DNA of 64,000 nucleotides. Source: Dyella lipolytica. GTDB lineage: Bacteria; Pseudomonadota; Gammaproteobacteria; Xanthomonadales; Rhodanobacteraceae. Each line of letters begins with the position of its first letter. The stretch's first letter is position 1. Positions 35,061 to 43,075 of the stretch are shown in pieces. Position numbers and translations under genes: made by a program. Below the pieces are notes generated by a model. That model saw only the letters and a program-made list of their open reading frames with translations. It was not told the DNA's origin and made no database searches. The stretch lies in assembly GCF_030160075.1 (NCBI RefSeq), contig NZ_BSNQ01000003.1, positions 800,625-864,624 of the forward strand, given 5' to 3'.

Positions 35061-35692
35061 GGTGTAGCCCTCATGCTGTTCCGAAGCTTGCAGAACGCTC
35101 TTCTCAAATGTGATTTGACCGACCCCAGCGGCATATCCAGTTCTTGCGCGATTTCACTGTGACTCTTGGCTTCGAAGTACGACATACGGACTAATCTCGC
35201 TTGCACTGGCGACAATCCGTCGATGGCTTGCTTGAGACCGGCTTGATCGGTAAACGACTCCGTCATCGACTCCGAGGTGGAGAGCTCCTGCTCATCCATC
35301 CATTCCATGCCTTCTTGCATAGGTAGCCAGGTCGGTTCGCTGCGGGCATGGTCGATATACAAATTTCGCGCGACGCGAAAAAGCCACGTGGAAAGGCTGG
35401 CGCGCGCTGGATCAAACAGATCGGCGCGGCGCCATAAACGCAACATGGCTTCCTGCACCAGCTCTTGCCCCAACGCATCGTTCACACCGAGGCCAACCAG
35501 ATATCGCTGAAGGCGCGGCGCGAAATAGTCGTATATCCGCATGAAACTGTTGACATCGCGTCGCGTGGCTACCGCAACCATCTGGTCACACCAGTAGCGC
35601 GCATCGATAGCAGGTTGGTTTGCAATCGTGGACACGCGTCGTTTGGCCTCGAGAGGCGTAACCTTCATAGTAGTCCAGCCGATTGTCATCAT
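35057..35692 (-). CDS. rpoE: ECF sigma factor of the RpoE-ChrR type
   Basis: About 211 residues. Region 2: FMRIYDYFAPRLQRYLVGLGV ... ASLSTWLFRVARNLYID. Region 4: GLSPVQARLVRMSYFEAKSHSEIAQEL and PLGSVKSHLRRAFCKLR. The start is placed at ATG 35692 or 35689 (AAGG a few nt upstream); ATG 35668 is possible. The frame extends to 35851, past the predicted promoter, so the longer start is excluded if that promoter is real. It should direct the photo-oxidative stress regulon, including its own operon. Confidence 0.92.
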   Translation of the reverse strand: MMTIGWTTMKVTPLEAKRRVSTIANQPAIDARYWCDQMVAVATRRDVNSFMRIYDYFAPRLQRYLVGLGVNDALGQELVQEAMLRLWRRADLFDPARASLSTWLFRVARNLYIDHARSEPTWLPMQEGMEWMDEQELSTSESMTESFTDQAGLKQAIDGLSPVQARLVRMSYFEAKSHSEIAQELDMPLGSVKSHLRRAFCKLRNSMRATP

Positions 35693-35799
35693 AGCCTTAC
35701 TCAGAGCCAAACGTCGTTTTATCTGGCGTGGGTTTCCGTCAGCAATGACGAAAGGTTCCCTAGACGGCGAGCTGAACCCTGAGTGTCTTTGTAATGGCT

Positions 35800-35828
35800 T
35801 ATACGGAGGGCGCTGGCGATTGGATGCA
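35800..35828 (-). promoter_or_regulatory. Predicted ECF promoter, sigma-chrR operon (autoregulation)
   Basis: Minus strand: TGCATCC (35828-35822), 16-bp spacer, CGTATA (35805-35800), continuing as AG. It lies about 100 bp before the sigma ATG. Its presence here suggests the ChrR-linked sigma reads this motif. Confidence 0.78.
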
Positions 35829-35851
35829 CGCTTGACGATGATCCAAGACAC

Positions 35852-36600
35852 CTGAGTCGCATTTCACTGGAGTGTGGTAGCCATCGGAAAAGCATCGCAG
35901 TACACACGAGGAATTTGCGATTTGGCTCAAGGTGGCTCTACTTGTCTGCGACACGGTTCGTGACCCTTTCTAACGCGCGCGGATGAGGTGTACGGATGTG
36001 GTGCGGCATATCTGGCATCGTGCATATGGATCATCTCGATACTGAAACGAACGTCTTCGCCCTCGCGACGAATCGGACTCGTGGTAAATACATGGGTGCT
36101 TATCGATGAGCACACCTTCCAAGAGTTGGCCTTGCATTTGGCCTGGCAGATCAGAGGCAACGATCTCATTCATGCGGTGTCCGGAAATCTGAGCACTCGT
36201 CACCCTGGGCGACGTTTTTCTAAGCCCGGTTGGCGCGCAAGGACATCGCCGTCAGAACTGTTTGCCGTTGCCTTAAAGGCATTTCGGGAGCCCTTCGGCC
36301 GAGCGTTCACCTGATTTCACCCATGAGGCCATACCGGACTGGGCTCAAAGCCGGCTGCATCTGTTGACACCAAAATAGGTATATTCCGCGTACGGCGTCG
36401 GGCTCTAAGCCCCTTTAATATTTCATCGGTGACTTGATCGGTCATTGGAATGTTGCTGGGGCGCGGTGAAGGAGCAGGCACGAGTTGTAAGGTGTCCGCT
36501 TTTGGGAAAACAAAACTTATGCCTTATGCGAACCGGCACCAGCACAGCTGGGAGAGAGTAAAGCGTCACGTCGTTCTTACCCCAATACGGGAGGTGAGTC
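35852..36600. other. Gene-free stretch, about 750 bp
   Basis: Divergent gap between the sigma operon and the C-N hydrolase gene. Short ORFs on both strands lack ribosome sites and family features. A poor half-match to the ECF promoter (TGCATCT at 36356-36362) has no proper -10 at 16 bp. Confidence 0.5.
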
Positions 36601-37668
36601 ATGATGTTGCGTAAACGCACACTACTGATGGCATTCGGGGCTGTTTTGATGGTTGGTGGCATGGCCATGCAGCAGCCTGCCGATGCATGTACACGCCTGG
36701 TCTATCTGGGCGCCAATAAAGAAGTGATCACTGCGCGGTCAATGGATTGGAAGAGCGATGTCGCCACCAATTTATGGATTTTTCCACGCGGTATGAAGCG
36801 ATCCGGCGAGGCCGGCAAGAATTCGATCCAATGGACATCCAAGTACGGAAGTGTGATTGCGACGGGCTACGATATTTCGACGACGGATGGCATGAATGAA
36901 GCAGGATTGGTCGCGAATGTTCTCTGGCTGGTCGAGTCTTCCTATCCCAAATACGACGGTAAAAAGCCAGGTTTGACCATAGCGGCATGGGCGCAATACG
37001 TTCTTGATAGTTTCGCTACCGTCGACGAAGCGGTCGCTGCGCTCTCCAAAGAGCCTTTTACGGTTGTTACCGATAACGTTCCAGGTGAGAACCGTTTGGC
37101 GACACTGCATCTGGCTCTGTCCGACGCGAGCGGCGACAGTGCGGTCATCGAATACATCAACGGCCAGCAGGTCATTCATCATGGCAGGCAGTATCAGGTC
37201 ATGACCAACTCTCCAACGTTCGATGAGCAGCTCGCTCTTAACGAATATTGGAAGCAAATCGGGGGCACCGTGATGTTGCCAGGTACCAATCGTTCGGCCG
37301 ATCGGTTTGCGCGCGCTTCGTTCTACGTCAACGTTATTCCAAAATCAGAACAGCCGGATGAAGCTGTCGCCAGCGTATTCAGCGTCATTCGGAATGTTTC
37401 CGTTCCCTATGGCATCACCACGCCCGATCAACCGAATATCTCCTCCACACGCTGGCGCACCGTTGCAGACCACAAGCGGAAAATTTACTTCTTCGAGTCG
37501 GCGCTTACACCCAATGTCTTCTGGGTCGACCTCAAGAAAATCGATTTTTCTAGCGAAACGGGCAAGGTAAAAAAACTCGATCTTGGGCCGGATCAGAAGA
37601 ACACCTTCTCCGGTGGTGTAAACAACGACTTTGAAGAGAGTGCGCCGTTCAAGTTTCTCGGAATATAA
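36601..37668 (+). CDS. Secreted linear amide C-N hydrolase (choloylglycine/penicillin V acylase family)
   Basis: 355 residues. The signal peptide (LLMAFGAVLMVGGMAM) ends near ADA-CTRLVY, so processing exposes an N-terminal Cys, the Ntn-hydrolase nucleophile. Other family positions: R and D in ITARSMDWKSD, the N in TTDGMNEAGLVANVLWL, and MTNSPTFDEQL. Members cleave bile-salt amides, penicillin V or acyl-homoserine lactones; the substrate is unknown here. GGGAGGTGA precedes ATGATG at 36601. It has a single-gene transcript with a hairpin after the stop. Confidence 0.9.
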   Translation: MMLRKRTLLMAFGAVLMVGGMAMQQPADACTRLVYLGANKEVITARSMDWKSDVATNLWIFPRGMKRSGEAGKNSIQWTSKYGSVIATGYDISTTDGMNEAGLVANVLWLVESSYPKYDGKKPGLTIAAWAQYVLDSFATVDEAVAALSKEPFTVVTDNVPGENRLATLHLALSDASGDSAVIEYINGQQVIHHGRQYQVMTNSPTFDEQLALNEYWKQIGGTVMLPGTNRSADRFARASFYVNVIPKSEQPDEAVASVFSVIRNVSVPYGITTPDQPNISSTRWRTVADHKRKIYFFESALTPNVFWVDLKKIDFSSETGKVKKLDLGPDQKNTFSGGVNNDFEESAPFKFLGI

Positions 37669-37681
37669 GCACTAAGAAGAA

Positions 37682-37721
37682 ACGGGGTCAGCTTGCTTCT
37701 CAAAATCCAATCTGACCCCGT
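37682..37721. terminator. Hairpin between convergent genes
   Basis: Perfect 10-bp arms ACGGGGTCAG (37682-37691) and CTGACCCCGT (37712-37721) with a 20-nt loop, 14 bp after the hydrolase stop. The following CTTGCTCT is a poor U-tract, so a bidirectional terminator is likely but not certain. Confidence 0.6.
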
Positions 37722-37767
37722 CTTGCTCTAGAAAATGAGCTTTTAATGAATCCTGCTTTCAGGTGGC

Positions 37768-38091
37768 TCAATGTCCAGGCGAAGAGGTGGCCGGAGCAAC
37801 CTGACCACGTGTTAGATTTTGCTGGATGAAGGCGTGGACATCGGCTTTGGTCACGTAACCTTTTTGACCGGCATCCATCGCGTCAAAATGGTTGGCAATA
37901 AAAGGAGTGGCCCCCGATTGAGCCTCTTTCCGAGTGAGTTTGCCGTCACGGTTCTTATCGGCCACGTCAAAGTTCTTGTCGATTTGCCGCACGCTTCTGG
38001 CGACTTGATTGAGGCCTGTCTGGGCGATCGACGCGATGGGTAATCCGCTAAGAACGGTGGCAGTAATAATTACGATTGCTATGCGACGCAT
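37768..38091 (-). CDS. Small secreted EF-hand protein
   Basis: 107 residues: a signal peptide (IVIITATVLSGLPIASIAQ) and an EF-hand pair. The first loop is canonical (DVADKNRDGKLTRKEA, with D-N-D-K-T-E positions). The second (DAMDAGQKGYVTKADV) has a degraded loop. It should bind calcium outside the cytoplasm. AAAGGAGG lies about 9 nt before ATG 38091. Partner unknown; it is convergent with the C-N hydrolase. Confidence 0.85.
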   Translation of the reverse strand: MRRIAIVIITATVLSGLPIASIAQTGLNQVARSVRQIDKNFDVADKNRDGKLTRKEAQSGATPFIANHFDAMDAGQKGYVTKADVHAFIQQNLTRGQVAPATSSPGH

Positions 38092-38583
38092 ACTGATCCC
38101 TCCTTTGGGTTTGCACTGACTAAGGCTCCCACGTATGTCCGGGGCGAATCAATCACATGAAACGCTCTGACTGTCCTCACGGGAGAGAGTGACCGCACTG
38201 TAGTTTGTTGCTTTACCTGCCGATCGACCACTTCCTAAGGAGCAGTGGTCAAGGCGACCATGGGAAGTATGAGAGTCTTTTGATGTATCGCTTTAGCGAT
38301 GCCCTGTGAAACGATCGATGGCAACCCAGGCTCCAAATATCCTCATCAAGCCGATACAAAAGGATAGCCCTTCGGCGGATTGACGGCTAAGAAAGGTGAT
38401 GCTGGCGATCTGTGCCAGTAGAGGACACGCTGTCTAATAGCTAGCGAAATTATTTTTGTTGCCGAGGGAGTTGATGAAATCTTACTGGAAAGCACTATTT
38501 GATTGAGTATCGTTTCGTATAGCTTCCATAAGAACCTCATTGATCGGCTACCATTTTTCGTTAATTAGCCAAGAATGCGGAAC

Positions 38584-38613
38584 GTCAAACCAAACGACAT
38601 GGTTTGGTTTGAC
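38584..38613. repeat. Perfect 12-bp inverted repeat, operator-like
   Basis: GTCAAACCAAAC, spacer GACATG, GTTTGGTTTGAC. Both arms match exactly. AT content and lack of a T-tract suggest a protein-binding dyad rather than a terminator; no nearby gene explains it. Confidence 0.7.
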
Positions 38614-38923
38614 CGGCCGCCACCGCAATCGTGATCGCGCAAAGCGACACTTGCTCAAAAAACGAGTTCAGGTTGAGCGTTTAGTCCGCCCCATTTTCGC
38701 CGTGTTGATGGGCGGGTGCGCTGATCGAAAAGCAGTCCAGAACTGCCACAAATATCGGCAGCAGCTGGCGCACGTGGCCAGATCACGACCCACTGAGCAT
38801 TCGTTCCCAGGCCCGCACTTGGGAGATCTTCATTGTCGAAAAAGTTGTCGCGGCAGGCTCTTAAGCAGTAGGAGGTTAACGATACGTCGACATCGATAAA
38901 TGTCGAAGGATTTAAAGCTTATT

Positions 38924-38952
38924 CAGATCCAAACCATGCTGGACTGCGTATG
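38924..38952 (+). promoter_or_regulatory. Weak ECF-like promoter before second lipocalin
   Basis: CAGATCC (38924-38930), 16-bp spacer, CGTATG (38947-38952), about 75 bp before ATG 39029. The spacing and -10 fit the window's ECF motif, but the -35 keeps only ATCC. Confidence 0.3.
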
Positions 38953-39028
38953 TAGAGAGTTGGATACAAAGCAGGGGAGTTAGGGCGTGTCTTGACGGCA
39001 CGAAAACAGCTAACAAAGAGGAATCCCG

Positions 39029-39550
39029 ATGATTTCGTTCGCACTCATGATGATGCTATCGGTGCCTATGACAAGCCAGCTCGCGAATCAGCCAGTCGAA
39101 GTACTTGACCTTCAGCGATACGCGGGGCGATGGCATGAGATCGCACACCTTCCGATGTTTTTTCAAAGGCAGTGCCAAGATCAGATTACCGCTAGTTATG
39201 CATTGAATCGGGACGGGACGGTCCAGATTCTCAACGCCTGTCGCACAAAAAACGGCACCATGGATGAATCGATTGGCGTAGCGCGACCCGGCAAATGGCA
39301 AGGAGCGCTGGAAGTGCGCTTTGCGCCGCAATGGTTGGCGTGGCTGCCCATGGTATGGGCCGATTACTGGGTCGTGGATTTGGATCCCAATTATCAATGG
39401 GCCGTGGTTGGAAGCCCGTCCAAGAAATATCTTTGGATTCTTTCACGTACCCCGAGCATGCCATCACAACTCTTTGAACAGCTCACGCACCGCGCTGAAT
39501 TGCGCGGTTATGACATCAACAAGCTGGTAAGGAGCGCACCCTTGCAATGA
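39029..39550 (+). CDS. Second lipocalin family protein
   Basis: 173 residues. N-terminal signal (FALMMMLSVPMTSQLANQ), no lipobox. The lipocalin signature DLQRYAGRWHEIAHLPMFFQR is present, with RQCQ and a paired Cys (LNACRTKNG) as in plant temperature-induced and bacterial Blc lipocalins, and the C-terminal YLWILSRTPSM. AAAGAGGAATCCC precedes the ATG. It is clearly distinct from the lipocalin at 25425 and stands alone. Likely a periplasmic fatty-acid or lysolipid carrier, by family. Confidence 0.88.
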   Translation: MISFALMMMLSVPMTSQLANQPVEVLDLQRYAGRWHEIAHLPMFFQRQCQDQITASYALNRDGTVQILNACRTKNGTMDESIGVARPGKWQGALEVRFAPQWLAWLPMVWADYWVVDLDPNYQWAVVGSPSKKYLWILSRTPSMPSQLFEQLTHRAELRGYDINKLVRSAPLQ

Positions 39551-39701
39551 GTGTGTGAAAGGGAGCTTTAATTCTGTGATGCATCACTATGGCATCAGAT
39601 AAGCACGCATTTTACCTCAGCGTATTTGGGCCGCGTGCAGATTCATTTCAACTTAAATCAAAGGCCATCTTTAACATGACAAACTAACGTGGAGATTGAT
39701 C

Positions 39702-40316
39702 ATGAAATTTTTACAGCGCTTAGTGAGACTCTCTCTACCCATCGCCGCGTCAACAGCATTATTGGCCGCTCCAACTTACGCGGCGCCCACGGTAACGACC
39801 TACGCAGGCAACACGACGGTAAGCCTTTCCCAAGCTCTGTTATCTGCGCTCGCCAGCCTCCATGTAACGGCTAGTCGTGAATTTCCTGCCCAATTAAGTG
39901 GCAGTACCGCGAAGTTTCCAATTCCCAATGGTCAAATCGATTTGGCGGACGCGCATGGCGAAATCACGCATAGCGGGGGCCTCAATTTGATAGCAGGGAG
40001 TACGACGGTCACGCTGTCGGATTTCGTCATCGACACAACCGGATCCCAACCTGTGCTTACTGGCTTAGTGTTAGCCAACGGAAGCGTCGTAGGTCGACTG
40101 CCCCTTTTTAATCTCGCCTTAACCCAAGCCCCGCAGGTGCACAACTTTGGCTTCTCGGGCACGCTTCGCATCGCAGGCGTGGATCTTACGCTCACGGCAA
40201 CCGCCGCTGGCGCGCTCAATCAGGCTTTTAATGTTACAGCATTTTCTGCGGGCATTCCGATTGGAACAGCGTCTGTGGATGCGTTTACTTACAACCCCAC
40301 CCAAATTTGGTGGTAA
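39702..40316 (+). CDS. Secreted beta-rich protein of unknown function
   Basis: 204 residues from ATG 39702 (GTGGAG about 7 nt upstream). Signal peptide LSLPIAASTALLAAPTYAA. The mature part is Thr/Ser/Gly-rich and beta-patterned, with repeated stretches such as GLNLIAGSTTVTLSDFVIDT and LTGLVLANGSVVGRLPLFNL. The layout recalls HtaA-type or choice-of-anchor secreted domains, but I cannot assign one. No cysteines or obvious catalytic motif. Confidence 0.7.
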   Translation: MKFLQRLVRLSLPIAASTALLAAPTYAAPTVTTYAGNTTVSLSQALLSALASLHVTASREFPAQLSGSTAKFPIPNGQIDLADAHGEITHSGGLNLIAGSTTVTLSDFVIDTTGSQPVLTGLVLANGSVVGRLPLFNLALTQAPQVHNFGFSGTLRIAGVDLTLTATAAGALNQAFNVTAFSAGIPIGTASVDAFTYNPTQIWW

Positions 40317-40373
40317 GCGGGCTGTATACCTATCAGCACTCACGTTGCATAGCCTTGTCGGTTGAGCTATGCC

Positions 40374-40411
40374 GGCGATTGGCTTCTACAAAACTGTTGG
40401 AGCCAATCGCC
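40374..40411. terminator. Hairpin after secreted protein gene
   Basis: Perfect 11-bp arms GGCGATTGGCT (40374-40384) and AGCCAATCGCC (40401-40411), 16-nt loop, 58 bp after the stop. There is no T-tract, so the terminator role is tentative. Confidence 0.5.
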
Positions 40412-41465
40412 CTCGAAGGAAAGAGTGCGGTACCGATGCATTTGCTAATCGACTCAGATGCATCTTCGAACCCGTAGTGCGAAGTTCCAATAAAGGTCAC
40501 GAAGCGATTGGCCGAGTGCGAAAGACGTTTTCCTACATATGCGTCGCCATGCAGAAAATCGCACCATTTTAACTTCCTTGATAGCAACATCTGTGTCTAC
40601 GGAAAGGCCCCCAGCCATCAAAAGAAAACACACAACAGGGCTTATTCGATCTAGTTCATCCTTGCACGTCGGCCAATTCGTGTGACGCTATGCTTGATAG
40701 ATGATTTTCATAAGCGTTGACTGCGCTACATTGGTCCGCGGTAACACATCTTCATTCCAGCATGCGGACGAAAGACAGCTTGACAACTCGCATTATCCAA
40801 AAAACGAGGATGCTCACGTTTGATGCGATTCTGGATATTGCCGAACAGCTGCCCGTGGAGCGTGGCTATTTGCGGACCACGACAAACGTCGTTGCCGAAA
40901 GCCAAAGGTCGGCATTGGCTCGTTGTGTCAATAGGTCCCGACCAAGCAAGCACGGATTTTGGCCTTTCATGAGCGACACATCCAACATGTCTCCACGATC
41001 ATGGGAAGCGTCTTCGAACGCACAAAGTACGTGCGCCTTGATGAGCAGGTGGCGCATAACATCACCGCGAATTTTCGAATGCACCACAAGGTACTGAACC
41101 TTCACCAGACACGGGCCTTGGCGACAGTGTCTGTCTGTTCCGAAGCTCCGCAGCCAGGCGTTGCACACACAAGTCATCTGGCCATTACGGGGTCAGCTGC
41201 GATGGCATTCAGTCGGCAGAGCCACAACCCGCCAAGTGTATGCGGAGATGATTTTCGAGATGGTCGAGACCATCAGGCCGTTATGGATCGTGCGTTCACT
41301 GACGAGCGAGCAATTGCTCGCTCGAATGGTCATTTTGCTGCTGCCTTCAGACTAAGGCCGCTACCAAATTCAATGATGTGCTGGTAAGCGTTTCGGCAGT
41401 GCTCATTGTGGCTCTGGAAACTATCCATCCAGATATGGCCTCATCTCGGGCAGCACATACCATTC
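40412..41465. other. About 1 kb without a convincing gene; possible decayed gene
   Basis: ORFs on both strands (about 100-140 codons at 40717-41097 and 40959-41387 plus, 40866-41177 minus) overlap, lack ribosome sites and match nothing I know. A fragment LTFDAILDIAEQLPVE resembles the start of antitoxin-like proteins, but no downstream match follows. Contains the palindrome at 41303-41324. Confidence 0.4.
41303..41324. repeat. Perfect 22-bp palindrome
   Basis: Half-site CGAGCGAGCAA followed directly by its complement TTGCTCGCTCG, with no spacer. It could be a protein-binding site or cruciform seed. Confidence 0.7.
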
Positions 41466-42953
41466 CTACTGCACCGCGCTCGCCAAGCTGAGTGCCCTTT
41501 GCAATTCAGGATCGTGCCCTTGCTTAATGTCCTCGATCGTGGTCACGACGCGGATGTCCGGGTCGATCCCGGAATCGGGCTGCTTGACGACGGGAAATGT
41601 GCCGATCAATGGCAAATCCATCTCGAGTCCCGAATGCAGCAGTCTCACGAAAAAGAACGCACCGCCATTGATACCGCGGCGATTGCCGCCCGTTGGCTGT
41701 CCGACCAACATGCCCAGGTGTTGTGACTTCATGATGTCGGCAAACTGGAATGTCGCCGAACTGTTGGTTGGACCGATCAGAACGAAGACGCGCCCTGCGA
41801 AACGCGGGGAGAGGGCGGTGATGATCGTGCCGCGCGCATCGTCGTCGTACTTTGTGAGTCGGTAGAAGCGGTCGTTGTAAGGCCGTACCTTGGCGCCCCA
41901 ATCCTTGAATGATGCATCCCATGTATCGAGGTTGGGCAAGAGATCCCGCGGCACACTCTGATAGCGCACTAGGCGCAGGTAATTCGGCAACGCCAGATCG
42001 CGCTCGATAAGATGCGCCAAAATCACGTTACCGACATCATCACCACCTTCGTTTGCGCGAACGTCGATGATCAGTGAACGGACCTGTGTAGCTTGGAGTT
42101 TCGCGAAGACGTTACCGAGGTAGCGATGCCAGTCCCATGTGCGGTTGTACATTACCCAGGTCGGCATATCGAGCAGCGCAACACCGGGACTCGGAAACGT
42201 GAGTTCCCAGGGCGCCTCGGAGCCGGCGGCGGCTTTGGGTCGGAATGACAAGCGTTCTTTGTAAGAGAGCGCTGCGACGGAAGTTGTCCAGGCGACGCCG
42301 TTCGTATCGCTCGCCTTGAGCTTCATGATCGAGCCAGTCTGCGGATAGAACAACGGCAGGAAGATATCGAAGGCCTCGTAATCGTCGTTTCCTTGAACCT
42401 CCAGATAAGCGACGCGTTTAGCATCGTTAGCTCCGTCAGCACGCGCGACCGTCATCAGCGTCTTCAAGATTTGCGATGTCGCCACGCCATTGATAGCCAG
42501 AATCTCCGATCCCGGGCGCAGACGCTTATCGCTAGATAGGTTGCGCGTGATGATCATCCGCCCATCTATCCACCGAAAATAGAAGGGCACACGGTTAGTT
42601 CCATTGAACAATTCTGCCTGCACGGCGTGCGACTGGTTGTAAAAGTTGGCATAGGTATGGCCGCACTTTATGGTTGCAGCGAACTGCGAAAGGGCGATGA
42701 AAACAGAGGCGCGCGATTGATCGTGATCGAGTGCGCGGCGGAGCAACGCGAAATGTGCCTTGATTTCGTCGGGTGTGTTGTATCGAAGAAGGCCGGGATG
42801 AAGGGTTTCGTAGATACGCTGGAGGCTGTCGACATCTGCTTGAAGACCCGCCGTACCGATTACCTCGTGCCCCACCGATGGCTCGGACGCTCCCGCAGCA
42901 GTGCATCCGGCAACGACAGCACACAGAAACACCGCAATACAATGAAAGCGCAT
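41466..42953 (-). CDS. S41-family (tail-specific) peptidase, lipoprotein
   Basis: About 495 residues. Signal peptide with lipobox (AVFLCAVVAGC), an N-terminal helical domain, a PDZ-like segment (LRPGSEILAINGVATSQILKTL) and a TSPc catalytic domain: RSLIIDVRANEGGDD, then VFVLIGPTNSSATFQFADIMK with the likely nucleophile Ser, and TGGNRRGINGG. ATG 42953 is chosen because GAGGAG lies about 7 nt upstream; longer in-frame starts exist at 42977 and 43079. A predicted ECF promoter ends about 80 bp upstream. Envelope protein processing is inferred. Confidence 0.88.
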   Translation of the reverse strand: MRFHCIAVFLCAVVAGCTAAGASEPSVGHEVIGTAGLQADVDSLQRIYETLHPGLLRYNTPDEIKAHFALLRRALDHDQSRASVFIALSQFAATIKCGHTYANFYNQSHAVQAELFNGTNRVPFYFRWIDGRMIITRNLSSDKRLRPGSEILAINGVATSQILKTLMTVARADGANDAKRVAYLEVQGNDDYEAFDIFLPLFYPQTGSIMKLKASDTNGVAWTTSVAALSYKERLSFRPKAAAGSEAPWELTFPSPGVALLDMPTWVMYNRTWDWHRYLGNVFAKLQATQVRSLIIDVRANEGGDDVGNVILAHLIERDLALPNYLRLVRYQSVPRDLLPNLDTWDASFKDWGAKVRPYNDRFYRLTKYDDDARGTIITALSPRFAGRVFVLIGPTNSSATFQFADIMKSQHLGMLVGQPTGGNRRGINGGAFFFVRLLHSGLEMDLPLIGTFPVVKQPDSGIDPDIRVVTTIEDIKQGHDPELQRALSLASAVQ

Positions 42954-43034
42954 CTGTCGACTCCTCGATGGATTCATGGTGCCTGTGAGCTTGGCTTGTA
43001 AACGATCGCCAGTTGGGTTGCTATGACTCCAGTT

Positions 43035-43063
43035 CGTACGAAAAGCGCTTGGGCTTGGATGCT
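43035..43063 (-). promoter_or_regulatory. Predicted ECF promoter, S41 peptidase
   Basis: Minus strand: AGCATCC (43063-43057), 16-bp spacer, CGTACG (43040-43035). First base of the -35 differs from the other sites. It lies just before and overlaps nothing but the photolyase 3' gap. Confidence 0.65.
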
Positions 43064-43075
43064 TTCGTGCCGGTG

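Larger units (their letters stand above)
38092..39028. other. Gene-free stretch, about 940 bp, with a perfect inverted repeat
   Basis: No ORF with a credible start or family. It holds the inverted repeat at 38584-38613 and a partial ECF-type promoter at 38924-38952. AT-rich in the first half. It may hide a small RNA or a decayed gene; nothing firmer can be said. Confidence 0.5.

Noticed and set aside
35927-36203. Minus-strand ORFs of 77-80 codons upstream of the sigma operon
   Set aside because: Overlapping frames, no ribosome sites, no family match; at most a decayed gene.
36356-36384. TGCATCT followed by GGTATA before the C-N hydrolase as a seventh ECF promoter
   Set aside because: The -35 has a mismatch, the -10 lacks CGTA and the spacing is off by one; not counted.
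36487-36500. GTGTCCGCTTTTGGG as a seventh dispersed hairpin repeat
   Set aside because: Only the left arm is present; the complementary arm is missing.
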